A DNA stretch of 64,000 bases from Variovorax brevis. GTDB taxonomy: Bacteria; Pseudomonadota; Gammaproteobacteria; Burkholderiales; Burkholderiaceae_C. The DNA lies in assembly GCF_030317105.1 (NCBI RefSeq), contig NZ_JASZYG010000003.1:62001-126000 (forward strand), in the 5' to 3' direction. The notes below the pieces were generated by a model. It did no database searches. It saw only the letters and a list, made by a program, of their open reading frames with translations, and had not been told where the DNA came from. The position numbers were made by a program, and so were the translations under genes. This document shows, one piece after another, positions 24,927 through 33,275 of the stretch (its first letter is position 1; each line of letters begins with the position of its first letter).

Positions 24927-25847
24927 TCAAGCCGAAGCCGGCGGTTCCTCCGCCATGAGCAGGCGCAGTTCTTCCAGCAACTTGACGGCGGGCCCTGGCA
25001 GGATGCCCTGGCGCCGGCGAAACGCCGTCATGATGCGCGTGCCGATCACACCGGGAATTGGCAAGGCGTCAAGCAGCGATGCCTTGATTTCCGCCTGGTA
25101 CATCGGCTCGGGCAGCCAGCTCAAAAAGCCGGACTGGGCCACCAGGTTCTTGAGCATCATGACGGAGCGGGTCTCGACCAGGATCTCGGGCATGCCCAGT
25201 CCGTGGGCGGCGAACACCTGTTCCATGTGCTGGTACGGCGCCGTGCCCCTGGGCGTGGTGGTCCAGCGTTCGTCGATCACATCGGCGAGTTCAAGCGACT
25301 TCTTTCGCCGCAACGGGTGATCCATCGCCGCCACGACATGACTCATGTCGTCCCACCGGCAATCCTTGATGGCGGTGATCTCGGCGGTGTCCGCCACGGA
25401 CACCCCCAGCGCCAGGTCGATCTCATGCTTGATCAGCCCCTCGGCCAGCCGGTCCCACACCCCTTCGACGACATACACCCGCAGCTTCGGCCACTTCGCC
25501 AGCACCCGGTCGATCGCCTGGGGCAATGCAAGGCAGGCGATGCTGCCCAGCGCACCGACGCGAATCGTGCCCTTGGCAAGCCCGCGCATCGCGTTGATCT
25601 CTTCACTCGCATGCTCCGACTCGCGCAGCAGCAAGGTCGCATGCGGCAGAAGCACGCCGCCAATGTCGGTCAGGTGCATCCCCTTCGAATGACGCTCGAA
25701 GAGCGGTGAGCCGACCTGGTCTTCCAGGCGCTTGATGGTGCGGCTGAGCGCCGGCTGCGTGATGTTCAATGCCACTGCAGCGCGCCCAAGGCTGCCGGCC
25801 TCGATGATGGTCACGAAGGCATGCAGGTGCTGCAAGTCGTAGGGCAT
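24927..25847 (-). CDS. LysR-family regulator of the benzoylformate region
   Basis: A 306-residue LysR regulator. The N-terminal winged helix includes GSLGRAAVALNITQPALSRTIKRLE; the effector-binding domain starts near residue 90. It faces the benzoylformate decarboxylase gene (25916) and ends against the aldolase. The two copies of the shared element (22501-22540, 25872-25911) lie at the promoters of both arms, so this protein is the likely regulator. It belongs to the branch that responds to aromatic or organic acid effectors; the effector is not visible. Confidence 0.92.
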   Translation of the reverse strand: MPYDLQHLHAFVTIIEAGSLGRAAVALNITQPALSRTIKRLEDQVGSPLFERHSKGMHLTDIGGVLLPHATLLLRESEHASEEINAMRGLAKGTIRVGALGSIACLALPQAIDRVLAKWPKLRVYVVEGVWDRLAEGLIKHEIDLALGVSVADTAEITAIKDCRWDDMSHVVAAMDHPLRRKKSLELADVIDERWTTTPRGTAPYQHMEQVFAAHGLGMPEILVETRSVMMLKNLVAQSGFLSWLPEPMYQAEIKASLLDALPIPGVIGTRIMTAFRRRQGILPGPAVKLLEELRLLMAEEPPASA

Positions 25848-25871
25848 GCAAAACGGTAATGGCTTTCCCGT

Positions 25872-25911
25872 GAAATAGCAATTTCGCTGGAGCGTGGCGA
25901 CTTCGATACTG
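25872..25911 (+). promoter_or_regulatory. Shared promoter/operator element, copy 2
   Basis: Reads GAAAT-AG-CAATTTC (GAAAT-N4-ATTTC is a perfect inverted repeat), then after 16 bases TTCGATACTG (25902-25911). The proposed -10 box GATACT (25905-25910) would start RNA at about 25917, on the ATG at 25916. That gives a leaderless or near-leaderless message for the decarboxylase. The site also lies between the divergent LysR and decarboxylase genes. Confidence 0.6.
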
Positions 25912-25915
25912 GGGC

Positions 25916-27568
25916 ATGAACATGCCGCTTCGCATCACAGCACCGGGCCCACTGGAAACAGATGGCCTGACCGTTGCCCCTCTCTCAACGCCCACTCCCT
26001 CCATCACAGTGCGGGACGCCGTCTACGACCTCATGCGGCGATTGCGCATGACCTCGGTGTTCGCGAATCCTGGCTCGACCGAGTTGCCGATGTTCCGTGG
26101 CTTCCCGAGCGACTTCCGCTATGTGCTCGGACTCCAGGAGGCGGTCGTCGTCGGCATGGCTGACGGTTATGCCCAGGCAACGCGCAATGCCTCCTTCGTC
26201 AACCTGCATTCAGCGGCCGGGGTGGGCAATGCGATGGGCAACATCTTCACGGCCCACAAGAACCGCACGCCGATGGTGATCACCGCCGGCCAGCAGGCGC
26301 GCTCCATCCTGCCGTTCGATCCTTTTCTTGCGTCGCCACACGCAACCGAGTTGCCCAAGCCCTACGTCAAGTGGAGCGTGCAGCCGGCCCGTGCGCAGGA
26401 TGTGCCCTTGGCCATCGCGCGCGCCTACTACATCGCGATGATGCCGCCGTGCGGGCCGGTGCTGGTGTCGGTTCCCGTCGACGACTGGGATCAGCCGGCC
26501 GGGTACGTCGCCGAACGGGTGGTGAGCACGCGCCTGGGTGCCGACCCGTTCGTGCTCGACCAGATCGGCGCCACCCTCGATGCCAGCCATCGCCCGGCCT
26601 TTGTAGTCGGGGCCGCAGTGGACCGCGACGGTGCCTTTGATGCGGTGGTAGCGCTGGCCGGGAGGCACAACGCCCGTGTGTGGGCGGCGCCGCTGGCGGG
26701 CCGCTGCAGCTTCCCGGAAGACCATCGGCTGTTCGCCGGTTTCCTGCCCGCTGCGCGCGAGAAGATCGTCGGGTTGCTGGAGGGCCATGATGTCGTCTTC
26801 GCCATCGGCGCACCGGCCTTCACCTATCACGTGGAGGGCGCCGGCCCGCACGTGCCGGCGGGTGCCGTGTTGTGCCAGGTGATCGATGACCCGGACACCG
26901 CCGCCTGGACGCCGGAAGGCATGGCCGCGGTGGGCAGCGTCGGGTTGGCGATCAAGGAACTGCTGGCACGGCCGGCCCCGCCGTCACGCCCCATGCCCCC
27001 GCCTCGCATGGCACCGCCCAGGGTCGAGCCCTCTGATCCCATGTCAGCCGCGTACGTCTTGCAGACGCTGGCCGAAATACGCGACGCCACGGACATCGTG
27101 GTCGAGGAGGCGCCCAGTTCGCGCACGGCCATGCAGGAGTACCTGCCAATCACGCGCAGCGAAGGCTTCTTCACGATGGACAGCGGCGGGCTGGGCTACG
27201 GCATGCCCGCATCCGTCGGCGTGGCGCTGGCCAAGCCCGGAACCCGCGTGATCGCGCTGATCGGCGACGGGTCGAGCATGTATTCGATCCAGTCGCTGTG
27301 GAGCGCAGCGCAACTCCGCTTGCCGATCACCTTCGTGATCCTCAACAACCACCGCTATGCCGCGCTGCAGGAGTTCGCGCCGGTGTTCGGTTTCGGTGCA
27401 GCAGATGTGGTGCAAGGCACCGAGCTCCCGGACATCGACTTCGTCGGGCTGGCCCGGAGCATGGGCTGCGAGGCCGTGCGCGTGACCGATGCGAATACCT
27501 TGCACGACACCCTGCGGCAGGCACTGGGCAACTCGCTGCCCACGGTCGTCGAAATCGGGATCGCTTGA
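25916..27568 (+). CDS. mdlC: Benzoylformate decarboxylase-like ThDP enzyme
   Basis: A 550-residue thiamine-diphosphate enzyme. Ser54 (NPGSTELP), the cofactor Glu75 (LQEAVVVGMADG), His98 (NLHSAAGVGNAMG) and His305 (GAPAFTYH) match the Ser/Glu/His/His set of benzoylformate decarboxylase. GDG and NN (450-452, 477-478) bind the diphosphate-metal. The expected reaction is arylglyoxylate to aldehyde plus CO2 in the mandelate route. A Pro-rich linker (352-371) joins the second and third domains and is longer than usual. A 30-residue N-terminal extension precedes the domain. The ATG at 25916 has no ribosome site, and 25922 is possible. Confidence 0.87.
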   Translation: MNMPLRITAPGPLETDGLTVAPLSTPTPSITVRDAVYDLMRRLRMTSVFANPGSTELPMFRGFPSDFRYVLGLQEAVVVGMADGYAQATRNASFVNLHSAAGVGNAMGNIFTAHKNRTPMVITAGQQARSILPFDPFLASPHATELPKPYVKWSVQPARAQDVPLAIARAYYIAMMPPCGPVLVSVPVDDWDQPAGYVAERVVSTRLGADPFVLDQIGATLDASHRPAFVVGAAVDRDGAFDAVVALAGRHNARVWAAPLAGRCSFPEDHRLFAGFLPAAREKIVGLLEGHDVVFAIGAPAFTYHVEGAGPHVPAGAVLCQVIDDPDTAAWTPEGMAAVGSVGLAIKELLARPAPPSRPMPPPRMAPPRVEPSDPMSAAYVLQTLAEIRDATDIVVEEAPSSRTAMQEYLPITRSEGFFTMDSGGLGYGMPASVGVALAKPGTRVIALIGDGSSMYSIQSLWSAAQLRLPITFVILNNHRYAALQEFAPVFGFGAADVVQGTELPDIDFVGLARSMGCEAVRVTDANTLHDTLRQALGNSLPTVVEIGIA

Positions 27569-27732
27569 ACACCGTTCCCGCCCTTCCTGGAATCCGTTGC
27601 ATCTGTAGTCCCCCACTGCGCCCCAAAGCCGACCTCCGCTGTCATGGACATCGCCGCCGCCCATCAGGATCAGGACCTCAGCGATGCAAATGCAAACGTT
27701 CGGCCATTCGCGGCCATCAACAGGAGACGATC

Positions 27733-28209
27733 ATGGGACTGCTTTCTCAAATTCTCGGTGGCTTGGCCGGCGGCGCGCCAGGCGGAGGCACCGCCAGACG
27801 CGGCAGCGGATTGAGTCCTGTATTGATGGCCTTGCTGCCGGTTGTCATCAGCATGCTGAGCCAGCGCGGCCGTCAAACAGACGGCGGCGGAGGTGCAGAC
27901 CAAGGCGGTCTCGGTGGCTTGGGCGGGCTTCTGGGTCGCCTCACACAGGGAGGCTATGGCCAGCAAGCATCCTCGTGGGTAGGGACTGGCTCGAACGAGC
28001 CGATTCCGCCCCAAGCCATCGACCATGTTTTCGGCGAGCATGAACTGCAACAGATGGCCCAGCAGGCCGGGATCAGCAGCGAAGAGGCCAGGTCTGGCCT
28101 CGCGGAGCTGCTTCCTGATGTCGTGGACCACTTCACACCCTCAGGCTCGCTGCCCGAGGGAGACACGCTCAGCCAAAGCGTCGATGACTATCTCAGGCGC
28201 CTCACCTGA
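27733..28209 (+). CDS. YidB-family (DUF937) protein
   Basis: A 158-residue protein. The Gly-rich first 90 residues (MGLLSQILGGLAGG, GGLGGLGGLLGRL) are followed by the DUF937/YidB core: SWVGTGSNEPI, then AIDHVFGEHELQQMAQQAGIS, then ELLPDVVDHFTPSG. YidB proteins are of unknown function. A good AGGAG site precedes the ATG at 27733. The 164 bases between it and the decarboxylase gene contain nothing else I can support. Confidence 0.9.
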   Translation: MGLLSQILGGLAGGAPGGGTARRGSGLSPVLMALLPVVISMLSQRGRQTDGGGGADQGGLGGLGGLLGRLTQGGYGQQASSWVGTGSNEPIPPQAIDHVFGEHELQQMAQQAGISSEEARSGLAELLPDVVDHFTPSGSLPEGDTLSQSVDDYLRRLT

Positions 28210-28384
28210 CGCCCTGCCCGCACGATTTCAGTATCCGGTCTGGACTGCATCGGACTTGCCTGGTTTGCCCGCCAAGGGCGGTGGCGCCGCCCGCCACCTG
28301 GCCCGTGGCCGATATGGGGTCACAGCCAAGAGTGTCCAGATGTCCGTGCCCGGTGAAGGCAGCAACCGATCCCCGGGATCTCGC

Positions 28385-29548
28385 CTAGCTCCGCGCGCCC
28401 TGCGGCAGATCAGGCATCGGACCCACATAGCGCCCGCGTGGGCGAATCACCTGCGTTTCGCCCAGTTGCTCCAGGCTGTGCGCCAGCAGCCCGACGCTGC
28501 GCGCCGTGGCGAACAGGCCAAAGGCCGCATCGGCCGGCAGCCGATGGTGCGCAACCAGGGCAGCCAGCGCCACGTCGATGTTGGGCTGCAAGCCGGTGAG
28601 CTTCGTCACCTTCTCGATGAAACGCGCGATCACCTTCGGCGGTTCGAACATCGCCAGCAAGGCGGCTGCGCGTGGATCGCCATCGGGATAGAGGTGGTGG
28701 CCAAAGCCCGCCAGGGGCAAGCCGGTGGAAAGGTAGTGGGCCACCACCTGGTCCTCCCCCAGCCGCTCCACTTCGCTGAACAGCGCCTGCACGCGGCCTG
28801 ACGCATCGCCGTGCAGGGGGCCCGAAAGCGTGGTCAAGCCGGCCAGGAGGCATGCTGGCAGGCCGGCGCCTGTCGAAGCCGCAATGCGCGCGACGAAGGC
28901 CGAACTGGTCAGCTCGTGGTCGACCAGCAGCACCATCGCTGTCCGCAACAAATCAGCCACGGGGGCTGACTGCTTCCACCCTTTCGCAAAGCGCAGGTGC
29001 AGCGGCTGGCTCCCCTGCTGCGCACCGAAGCCGTTGGCGAGTTGCCCCACCAGGCCCTGGCCTTCGGTGTGCAGCACGCGGGTGAGGCGTCCACGCGTGG
29101 AATGGCTGCTTGCGGCCAAACCCGCCAGCGCGGTGAAGGCAGCGACCCGCCCCGGCTGGCCCGAGCGCATCGGCGTGCCGCATGAAAAGTCGACGGCTTG
29201 TCCGGCATCCCACATCAACCGGGCCACGTCTTCCAGGCTGGCGGACCGGGCCAGGCTGACGGCGTCCTGGCCCCTGTAGTACGGCCGCCCCCTGAAGAAC
29301 GCACAAAGCGCCGTCGGAATGCTCGGCTCCGAGCCGAACAGCGTGTTGGCGGCCAGCGTCTCGTGCTTGCGGCCGGCCTGCTTGCGCTTGGCGAGGCTGG
29401 CGACGTCTTCCGAACGGTAGAGGCTGCGACGCGTGTCAACCGGGTCGGGCATGACTTCCAGCTTGCCCCGGCTCACGTAGGCGTACACGGTTTGGGGCCG
29501 CACGCCAAGGAGGCGACACGCCTCGTCCATCGAAATCCAGGAAGCCAT
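28385..29548 (-). CDS. Citrate-synthase-family protein with N-terminal helix-turn-helix
   Basis: A 387-residue fusion. Residues 1-55 form a MerR/excisionase-type helix-turn-helix (MDEACRLLGVRPQTVYAYVSRG) with a wing. The rest is a citrate-synthase fold with His246 (GPLHGDA), His284 (GFGHHLYP) and Asp325 (PNIDVAL), matching the three catalytic residues; Arg350 (ATARSVGLLAH) is also kept. This class occurs in bacteria, but its substrate and DNA target are unknown. An AT-rich divergent region (29549-29663) with TTGAT/ATCAA repeats faces the 2-hydroxyacid dehydrogenase gene. The HTH makes autoregulation likely. Confidence 0.88.
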   Translation of the reverse strand: MASWISMDEACRLLGVRPQTVYAYVSRGKLEVMPDPVDTRRSLYRSEDVASLAKRKQAGRKHETLAANTLFGSEPSIPTALCAFFRGRPYYRGQDAVSLARSASLEDVARLMWDAGQAVDFSCGTPMRSGQPGRVAAFTALAGLAASSHSTRGRLTRVLHTEGQGLVGQLANGFGAQQGSQPLHLRFAKGWKQSAPVADLLRTAMVLLVDHELTSSAFVARIAASTGAGLPACLLAGLTTLSGPLHGDASGRVQALFSEVERLGEDQVVAHYLSTGLPLAGFGHHLYPDGDPRAAALLAMFEPPKVIARFIEKVTKLTGLQPNIDVALAALVAHHRLPADAAFGLFATARSVGLLAHSLEQLGETQVIRPRGRYVGPMPDLPQGARS

Positions 29549-29574
29549 GGTGGAAAGCAGAAAGCTGATTTATG

Positions 29575-29609
29575 TTGATTTTATACATCAATATTGACGC
29601 TTTGATCAA
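29575..29609. promoter_or_regulatory. AT-rich operator and promoter of the HTH-citrate synthase gene
   Basis: Contains TTGAT-N7-ATCAA (29575-29591), the 10-base palindrome TCAATATTGA (29588-29597) and TTGATCAA (29602-29609). On the minus strand TTGATC (29604-29609) and TATAAA (29580-29585), 18 bases apart, form a good -35/-10 pair for the fusion gene. The half-sites overlap the -10, so binding by a HTH protein would repress. The same region must hold the promoter for the rightward hydroxyacid dehydrogenase gene; I see no convincing hexamers for it. Confidence 0.55.
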
Positions 29610-29663
29610 TCAATCGCAACATCCGTCCATCCCTGAACCGTCCACCCCGAACCTGGCCCCGTC

Positions 29664-30617
29664 ATGAAACCCCGCGTCCTCCAACTCAACCCGATCCTGA
29701 TCCCCGCGATCAACGACAAGCTCGCATCGCTCTACACCGTCCACAAGTTCTTCGAGGTCGCCGAGCCGGAAGGCTGGCTGCGCGAACATGGCGCTTCCAT
29801 CGATGCCGTGATCACCGGCGGGCACACCGGTATCTCGCGGGCGATGCTGGAGCAGTTGCCCGGCGTCAAGGTGGTGGCCGTCAATGGCGTGGGCACCGAC
29901 GCCGTGGACCTGGCCTGGTGCCGGGGCCGCGGCGTCCCCGTCACCGCCACCCTGGGTGCCCTGACCGAGGACGTGGCCGACCTGGCCATCGGACTGTTGA
30001 TCGCCGCCTGCCGGAACCTGTGCGCAGGCGACCGTTTCGTGCGTGACGGCGAGTGGGAGCTTCGCCCGCAGCCCAGCGCCATTCCGCTCGCCCGCCGGTT
30101 CAGCGGCATGCGCGTCGGCATCGTGGGCATGGGCCGGGTCGGCCGCGCCGTCGCGACCCGGGCGGCTGCATTCGGCTGCCCGATCAGCTACACCGACCTG
30201 CGTGCCATGGACGATGTGCCGCACCGTTTCGTTCAGGACTTGATCGACCTTGCGCGCGAGTCCGACGCCCTGGTGCTGTGCGCTGCCGCGGACAAGGCTG
30301 AAGGCATCGTCAACGCAGCCGTACTCGAGGCACTCGGCCCGCGCGGCTTCCTGGTCAACGTCGCACGTGGACGGCTGGTCAACGAGGCCGACCTGACCGA
30401 GGCGTTGGCCGCCGGTCGCATTGCCGGTGCAGGCCTGGACGTGTTCGTCGACGAACCCCGCGTTCCCGCGCAGCTGCGCCAATCCGGCAACGTGACGCTC
30501 CAGGCCCACCGGGCCAGTGCCACGTGGGAAACCCGTACTGCCATGGCGGAGATGGTGCTCGACAGCCTTGCGCAAGCTCTGGCCGGCGAGCGCCCGGCAA
30601 TGAGCCTGACCACCTGA
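29664..30617 (+). CDS. D-isomer-specific 2-hydroxyacid dehydrogenase
   Basis: A 317-residue NAD(P)-dependent dehydrogenase of the glyoxylate/hydroxypyruvate reductase type. The Rossmann motif is GMGRVG (155-160). The catalytic set is Arg235 (NVARGR), Glu264 (VDEPR) and His282 (LQAHRA). All three are present. The enzyme would interconvert a 2-hydroxy and a 2-keto acid. It is followed after 9 bases by an FAH-family gene. No clear ribosome site is visible. Confidence 0.9.
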   Translation: MKPRVLQLNPILIPAINDKLASLYTVHKFFEVAEPEGWLREHGASIDAVITGGHTGISRAMLEQLPGVKVVAVNGVGTDAVDLAWCRGRGVPVTATLGALTEDVADLAIGLLIAACRNLCAGDRFVRDGEWELRPQPSAIPLARRFSGMRVGIVGMGRVGRAVATRAAAFGCPISYTDLRAMDDVPHRFVQDLIDLARESDALVLCAAADKAEGIVNAAVLEALGPRGFLVNVARGRLVNEADLTEALAAGRIAGAGLDVFVDEPRVPAQLRQSGNVTLQAHRASATWETRTAMAEMVLDSLAQALAGERPAMSLTT

Positions 30618-30626
30618 GCACCTCTC

Positions 30627-31346
30627 ATGACCGATTTCGTGTTTCCTGCGGCCTCCCCGACGATCCTGCCCGTGGCAGGCAGCACCGCGGTATTCCCCGT
30701 GAACCGCGTGTACTGCATCGGCCGCAACTACAGCTGGACCCAGGACGAGCCCGCAACGCCTCGCGAGATGCCGGCGTGGTTCATGAAGCCGGCCAACGCT
30801 GTGGTTCCGGCGCGTGGCGCCCTGCCCTATCCACCGTGCACCAGCGACTTCTGCCACGAGATCGAGTTGGTCGTGGCCATCGGTGTCGGCGGCCGGGACA
30901 TCGAGCCTTCGCAGGTGGAGCCTGACCACATATGGGGCTATGCCGCGGGGCTGGACCTCACGCGGCGCGACCTGCAGCAGCAAGCCAGGCGTTCGGGAGG
31001 GCCCTGGGAGGCCGCCAAGGCCTTCGACCATTCGGCGCCGTGCACGCCCCTGCTTCCCGCTTCGGCTTGCGGCCACCCACGGCATGGCGCCGTGTGGTTG
31101 GCGGTCAACGGCATCGAGCGACAGCGCGCCGACGTGTCCGACCTCATGTGGCCCGTGCCCGAACTGGTGGCCATGTTGTCGAGGTCGGTCACGCTCGCAC
31201 CTGGTGACCTGATCTTCACCGGCACGCCCGCAGGCGTCGGCCCGTTGCATCCGGGCGATGTCGTCAGCGGCGGCGTAGCCGGGATCGGCCAGTTTTCCAT
31301 GACCGTGAGCAGCGACCACCCCCGTGCCCTCCAGTCCCAACAATAG
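30627..31346 (+). CDS. Fumarylacetoacetate hydrolase (FAH) family protein
   Basis: A 239-residue FAH-superfamily enzyme. The metal ligands Glu78 and Glu80 (HEIE) and Asp110 are present, along with GRNY near the start and [11 protein letters not shown] near the end, typical of acylpyruvate hydrolases. The family cleaves or decarboxylates acylpyruvates and related keto acids. It lies between the hydroxyacid dehydrogenase and the SDR gene, as part of the rightward operon. Confidence 0.9.
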   Translation: MTDFVFPAASPTILPVAGSTAVFPVNRVYCIGRNYSWTQDEPATPREMPAWFMKPANAVVPARGALPYPPCTSDFCHEIELVVAIGVGGRDIEPSQVEPDHIWGYAAGLDLTRRDLQQQARRSGGPWEAAKAFDHSAPCTPLLPASACGHPRHGAVWLAVNGIERQRADVSDLMWPVPELVAMLSRSVTLAPGDLIFTGTPAGVGPLHPGDVVSGGVAGIGQFSMTVSSDHPRALQSQQ

Positions 31347-31373
31347 CCATCACCCAGGCCAGGAGACCTTCCC

Positions 31374-32137
31374 TTGAATGCATCCACCAACCGGAAGATT
31401 GCCCTCGTCACCGGTGCAGGCAGCGGCATCGGCCGCGCCGTGGCGCTCGGCTTGCTCGACGACGGCTGGACCGTCGTGCTCGCGGGCCGTCGTGTCGAGC
31501 CCTTGCAAACGCTGGCGGCCGAGGCGCAACCGCGTGGCCGGACTGCCATGCCCGTGCCCACCGACGTGACCGATCCAGCCAGCGTGCAGGCGCTGTTCGA
31601 CACCATCGAACGCAGCTTTGGCCGGCTCGACCTGCTGTTCAACAACGCCGGCGTGAACGCGCCTGCGGTTCCGATGGACGAGTTGCCGCTGGAAAATGGT
31701 TCAGCGTGCTCAACACCAACGTGACCGGCGTGTTCCTGTGTGCTCGCGCCGCCTTCGGCCTGATGCGACGCCAGTCGCCGCAGGGCGGACGCATCATCAA
31801 CAACGGCTCGATCTCGGCGCACACGCCCCGACCTTTTACTGCCCCCTACACCGCCAGCAAGCACGCGGTGTCGGGCATCACCAAGGCCCTGGCGCTGGAC
31901 GGCCGTGCCTTCAACATCGTGGCCAGCCAGATCGACATCGGCAATGCGCTGACCGAGTTGTCCGAGCGCATGACGCGCGGCGTGCCGCAGGCAAACGGCA
32001 CGGTCGCGCCGGAACCCATGATGGATGCGAAACACGTGGCCAACGCCGTGCGCCATATCGCAGCGTTGCCGCTCGAAGCCAACGTGCTCAACATGACCGT
32101 CATGGCCAGCGCCATGCCCTTCGTCGGGCGCGGCTGA
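31374..32137 (+). pseudogene. Short-chain dehydrogenase (SDR), single-base frameshift
   Basis: The frame from the TTG at 31374 (AGGAG site upstream) reads [16 protein letters not shown] and then [11 protein letters not shown], and breaks after DELPLE. The second frame continues as [18 protein letters not shown], with [10 protein letters not shown] (Tyr and Lys of the SDR catalytic set) and ends at 32137. Inserting one A in the four-A run at 31693-31696 restores a reading (E-K-W-F-S-V-L-N) that fits the SDR family. All catalytic motifs are otherwise present. The cause may be sequencing error or recent decay. Confidence 0.85.
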
Positions 32138-32229
32138 ACGCTGCCGGACACCCACAAATCCACGCCATGGCCGTCGACGCGCCGGCCGGCGCTTCATGAC
32201 GACTTACCCGCCCATCCAAGGAGACATCC

Positions 32230-33204
32230 ATGCAACTCACTTCCCTCTTCAAGGCCCTTGCCATCTCTGCGTCCCTCGCCGTGGTGCCGACCCTTGCATC
32301 AGCCCAGGCCTACCCGAGCCGGCCCATCAAGATCATCGTTCCCGCCCCGCCGGGCGGCGCCATCGACACCATTGCCCGCGTCGTCGGCGACAAGCTCGCG
32401 ACGTCGATGGGCCAGCCGGTGATCGTCGACAACCGGCCCGGCGCATCGAACAACCTCGGCACCGACGTGCTCGCCAAGTCACCGCCCGATGGCTACACCA
32501 TCGGCATCGTGGGCGGCAGCCACAACACCAACAAGTTCCTGTTCAAGAACCTGGGCTGGGATCCGGAGAAAAGCTTCGAGCCCATCGTGTACACCCACGA
32601 GGTTCCGCTGGTGTTTGCCATCTACCCGCAGATTCCGGCCAAGACCTTGCCCGAGTTCGTGGCCTGGATGAAGGCCCATCCGGACGAGGCCAAGGTCGCC
32701 ACCTCCGGCCGCGGCAGCGCGCAGGAAATGGCGGCCGAGATGTTCCGCATGGCCAGCGGCGTGCCCATGCTGCTGGTGCCCTACAAGGGTTCAGCCGCCG
32801 CGCAGCCGGATCTGATTGCCGGGCGCACTGCGCTGTACATCGACACCCTCAGCGCCATCCAGTCGCAAGTGAAAGCCGGCAACGCACGCGCCATTGCGGT
32901 GTCGACGAAGAAGCGGACCACGGCTTTGCCGGACGTGCCCACCGCGGCCGAACAGGGTCTCAAGGGCTATGACGCCAACACGAATGGCGGGTTCCTGGCG
33001 CCTGCCGGCACACCCAAGGCGATCGTCAACAAGCTCAATGCGGAAATCAACGCGGCGCTGAAGATGCCCGACGTGCGGGCCAAGCTGGAGGCAGCGGGCA
33101 TCGAGATCCAGGGCGGAACGCCGCAGGAGTACGCCGCGCTGATCAAGTCGGACCTCGCCAAGTGGGGCAAGGTCGTCAAGGAAGCGGGAATCCAGCCGGA
33201 GTGA
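32230..33204 (+). CDS. Bug/TctC-type solute-binding protein
   Basis: A 324-residue periplasmic protein. The signal peptide ends in LASA, and the mature part has the Bug signature YPSRPIKIIVPAPPGG followed by DNRPGASNN and the conserved PDGYT. Bug proteins bind carboxylic acids. No TctA/TctB membrane genes are nearby, which is common for Bug genes in this group. A strong ribosome site (AAGGAG) precedes the ATG. It is the last gene of the rightward operon, so it may deliver or sense the pathway substrate. Confidence 0.92.
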   Translation: MQLTSLFKALAISASLAVVPTLASAQAYPSRPIKIIVPAPPGGAIDTIARVVGDKLATSMGQPVIVDNRPGASNNLGTDVLAKSPPDGYTIGIVGGSHNTNKFLFKNLGWDPEKSFEPIVYTHEVPLVFAIYPQIPAKTLPEFVAWMKAHPDEAKVATSGRGSAQEMAAEMFRMASGVPMLLVPYKGSAAAQPDLIAGRTALYIDTLSAIQSQVKAGNARAIAVSTKKRTTALPDVPTAAEQGLKGYDANTNGGFLAPAGTPKAIVNKLNAEINAALKMPDVRAKLEAAGIEIQGGTPQEYAALIKSDLAKWGKVVKEAGIQPE

Positions 33205-33275
33205 GTCCGGTGCCTCGCCGCGGGCTTGCTTTGCGCCAGTGCCGCCTCATCACAAAGCTGCAGTAGGGCCCTCGC

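Noticed and set aside
29610..31343. A 577-codon leftward frame opposite the hydroxyacid dehydrogenase and FAH genes
   Set aside because: It has no recognisable domain, and both rightward genes have full catalytic sets.
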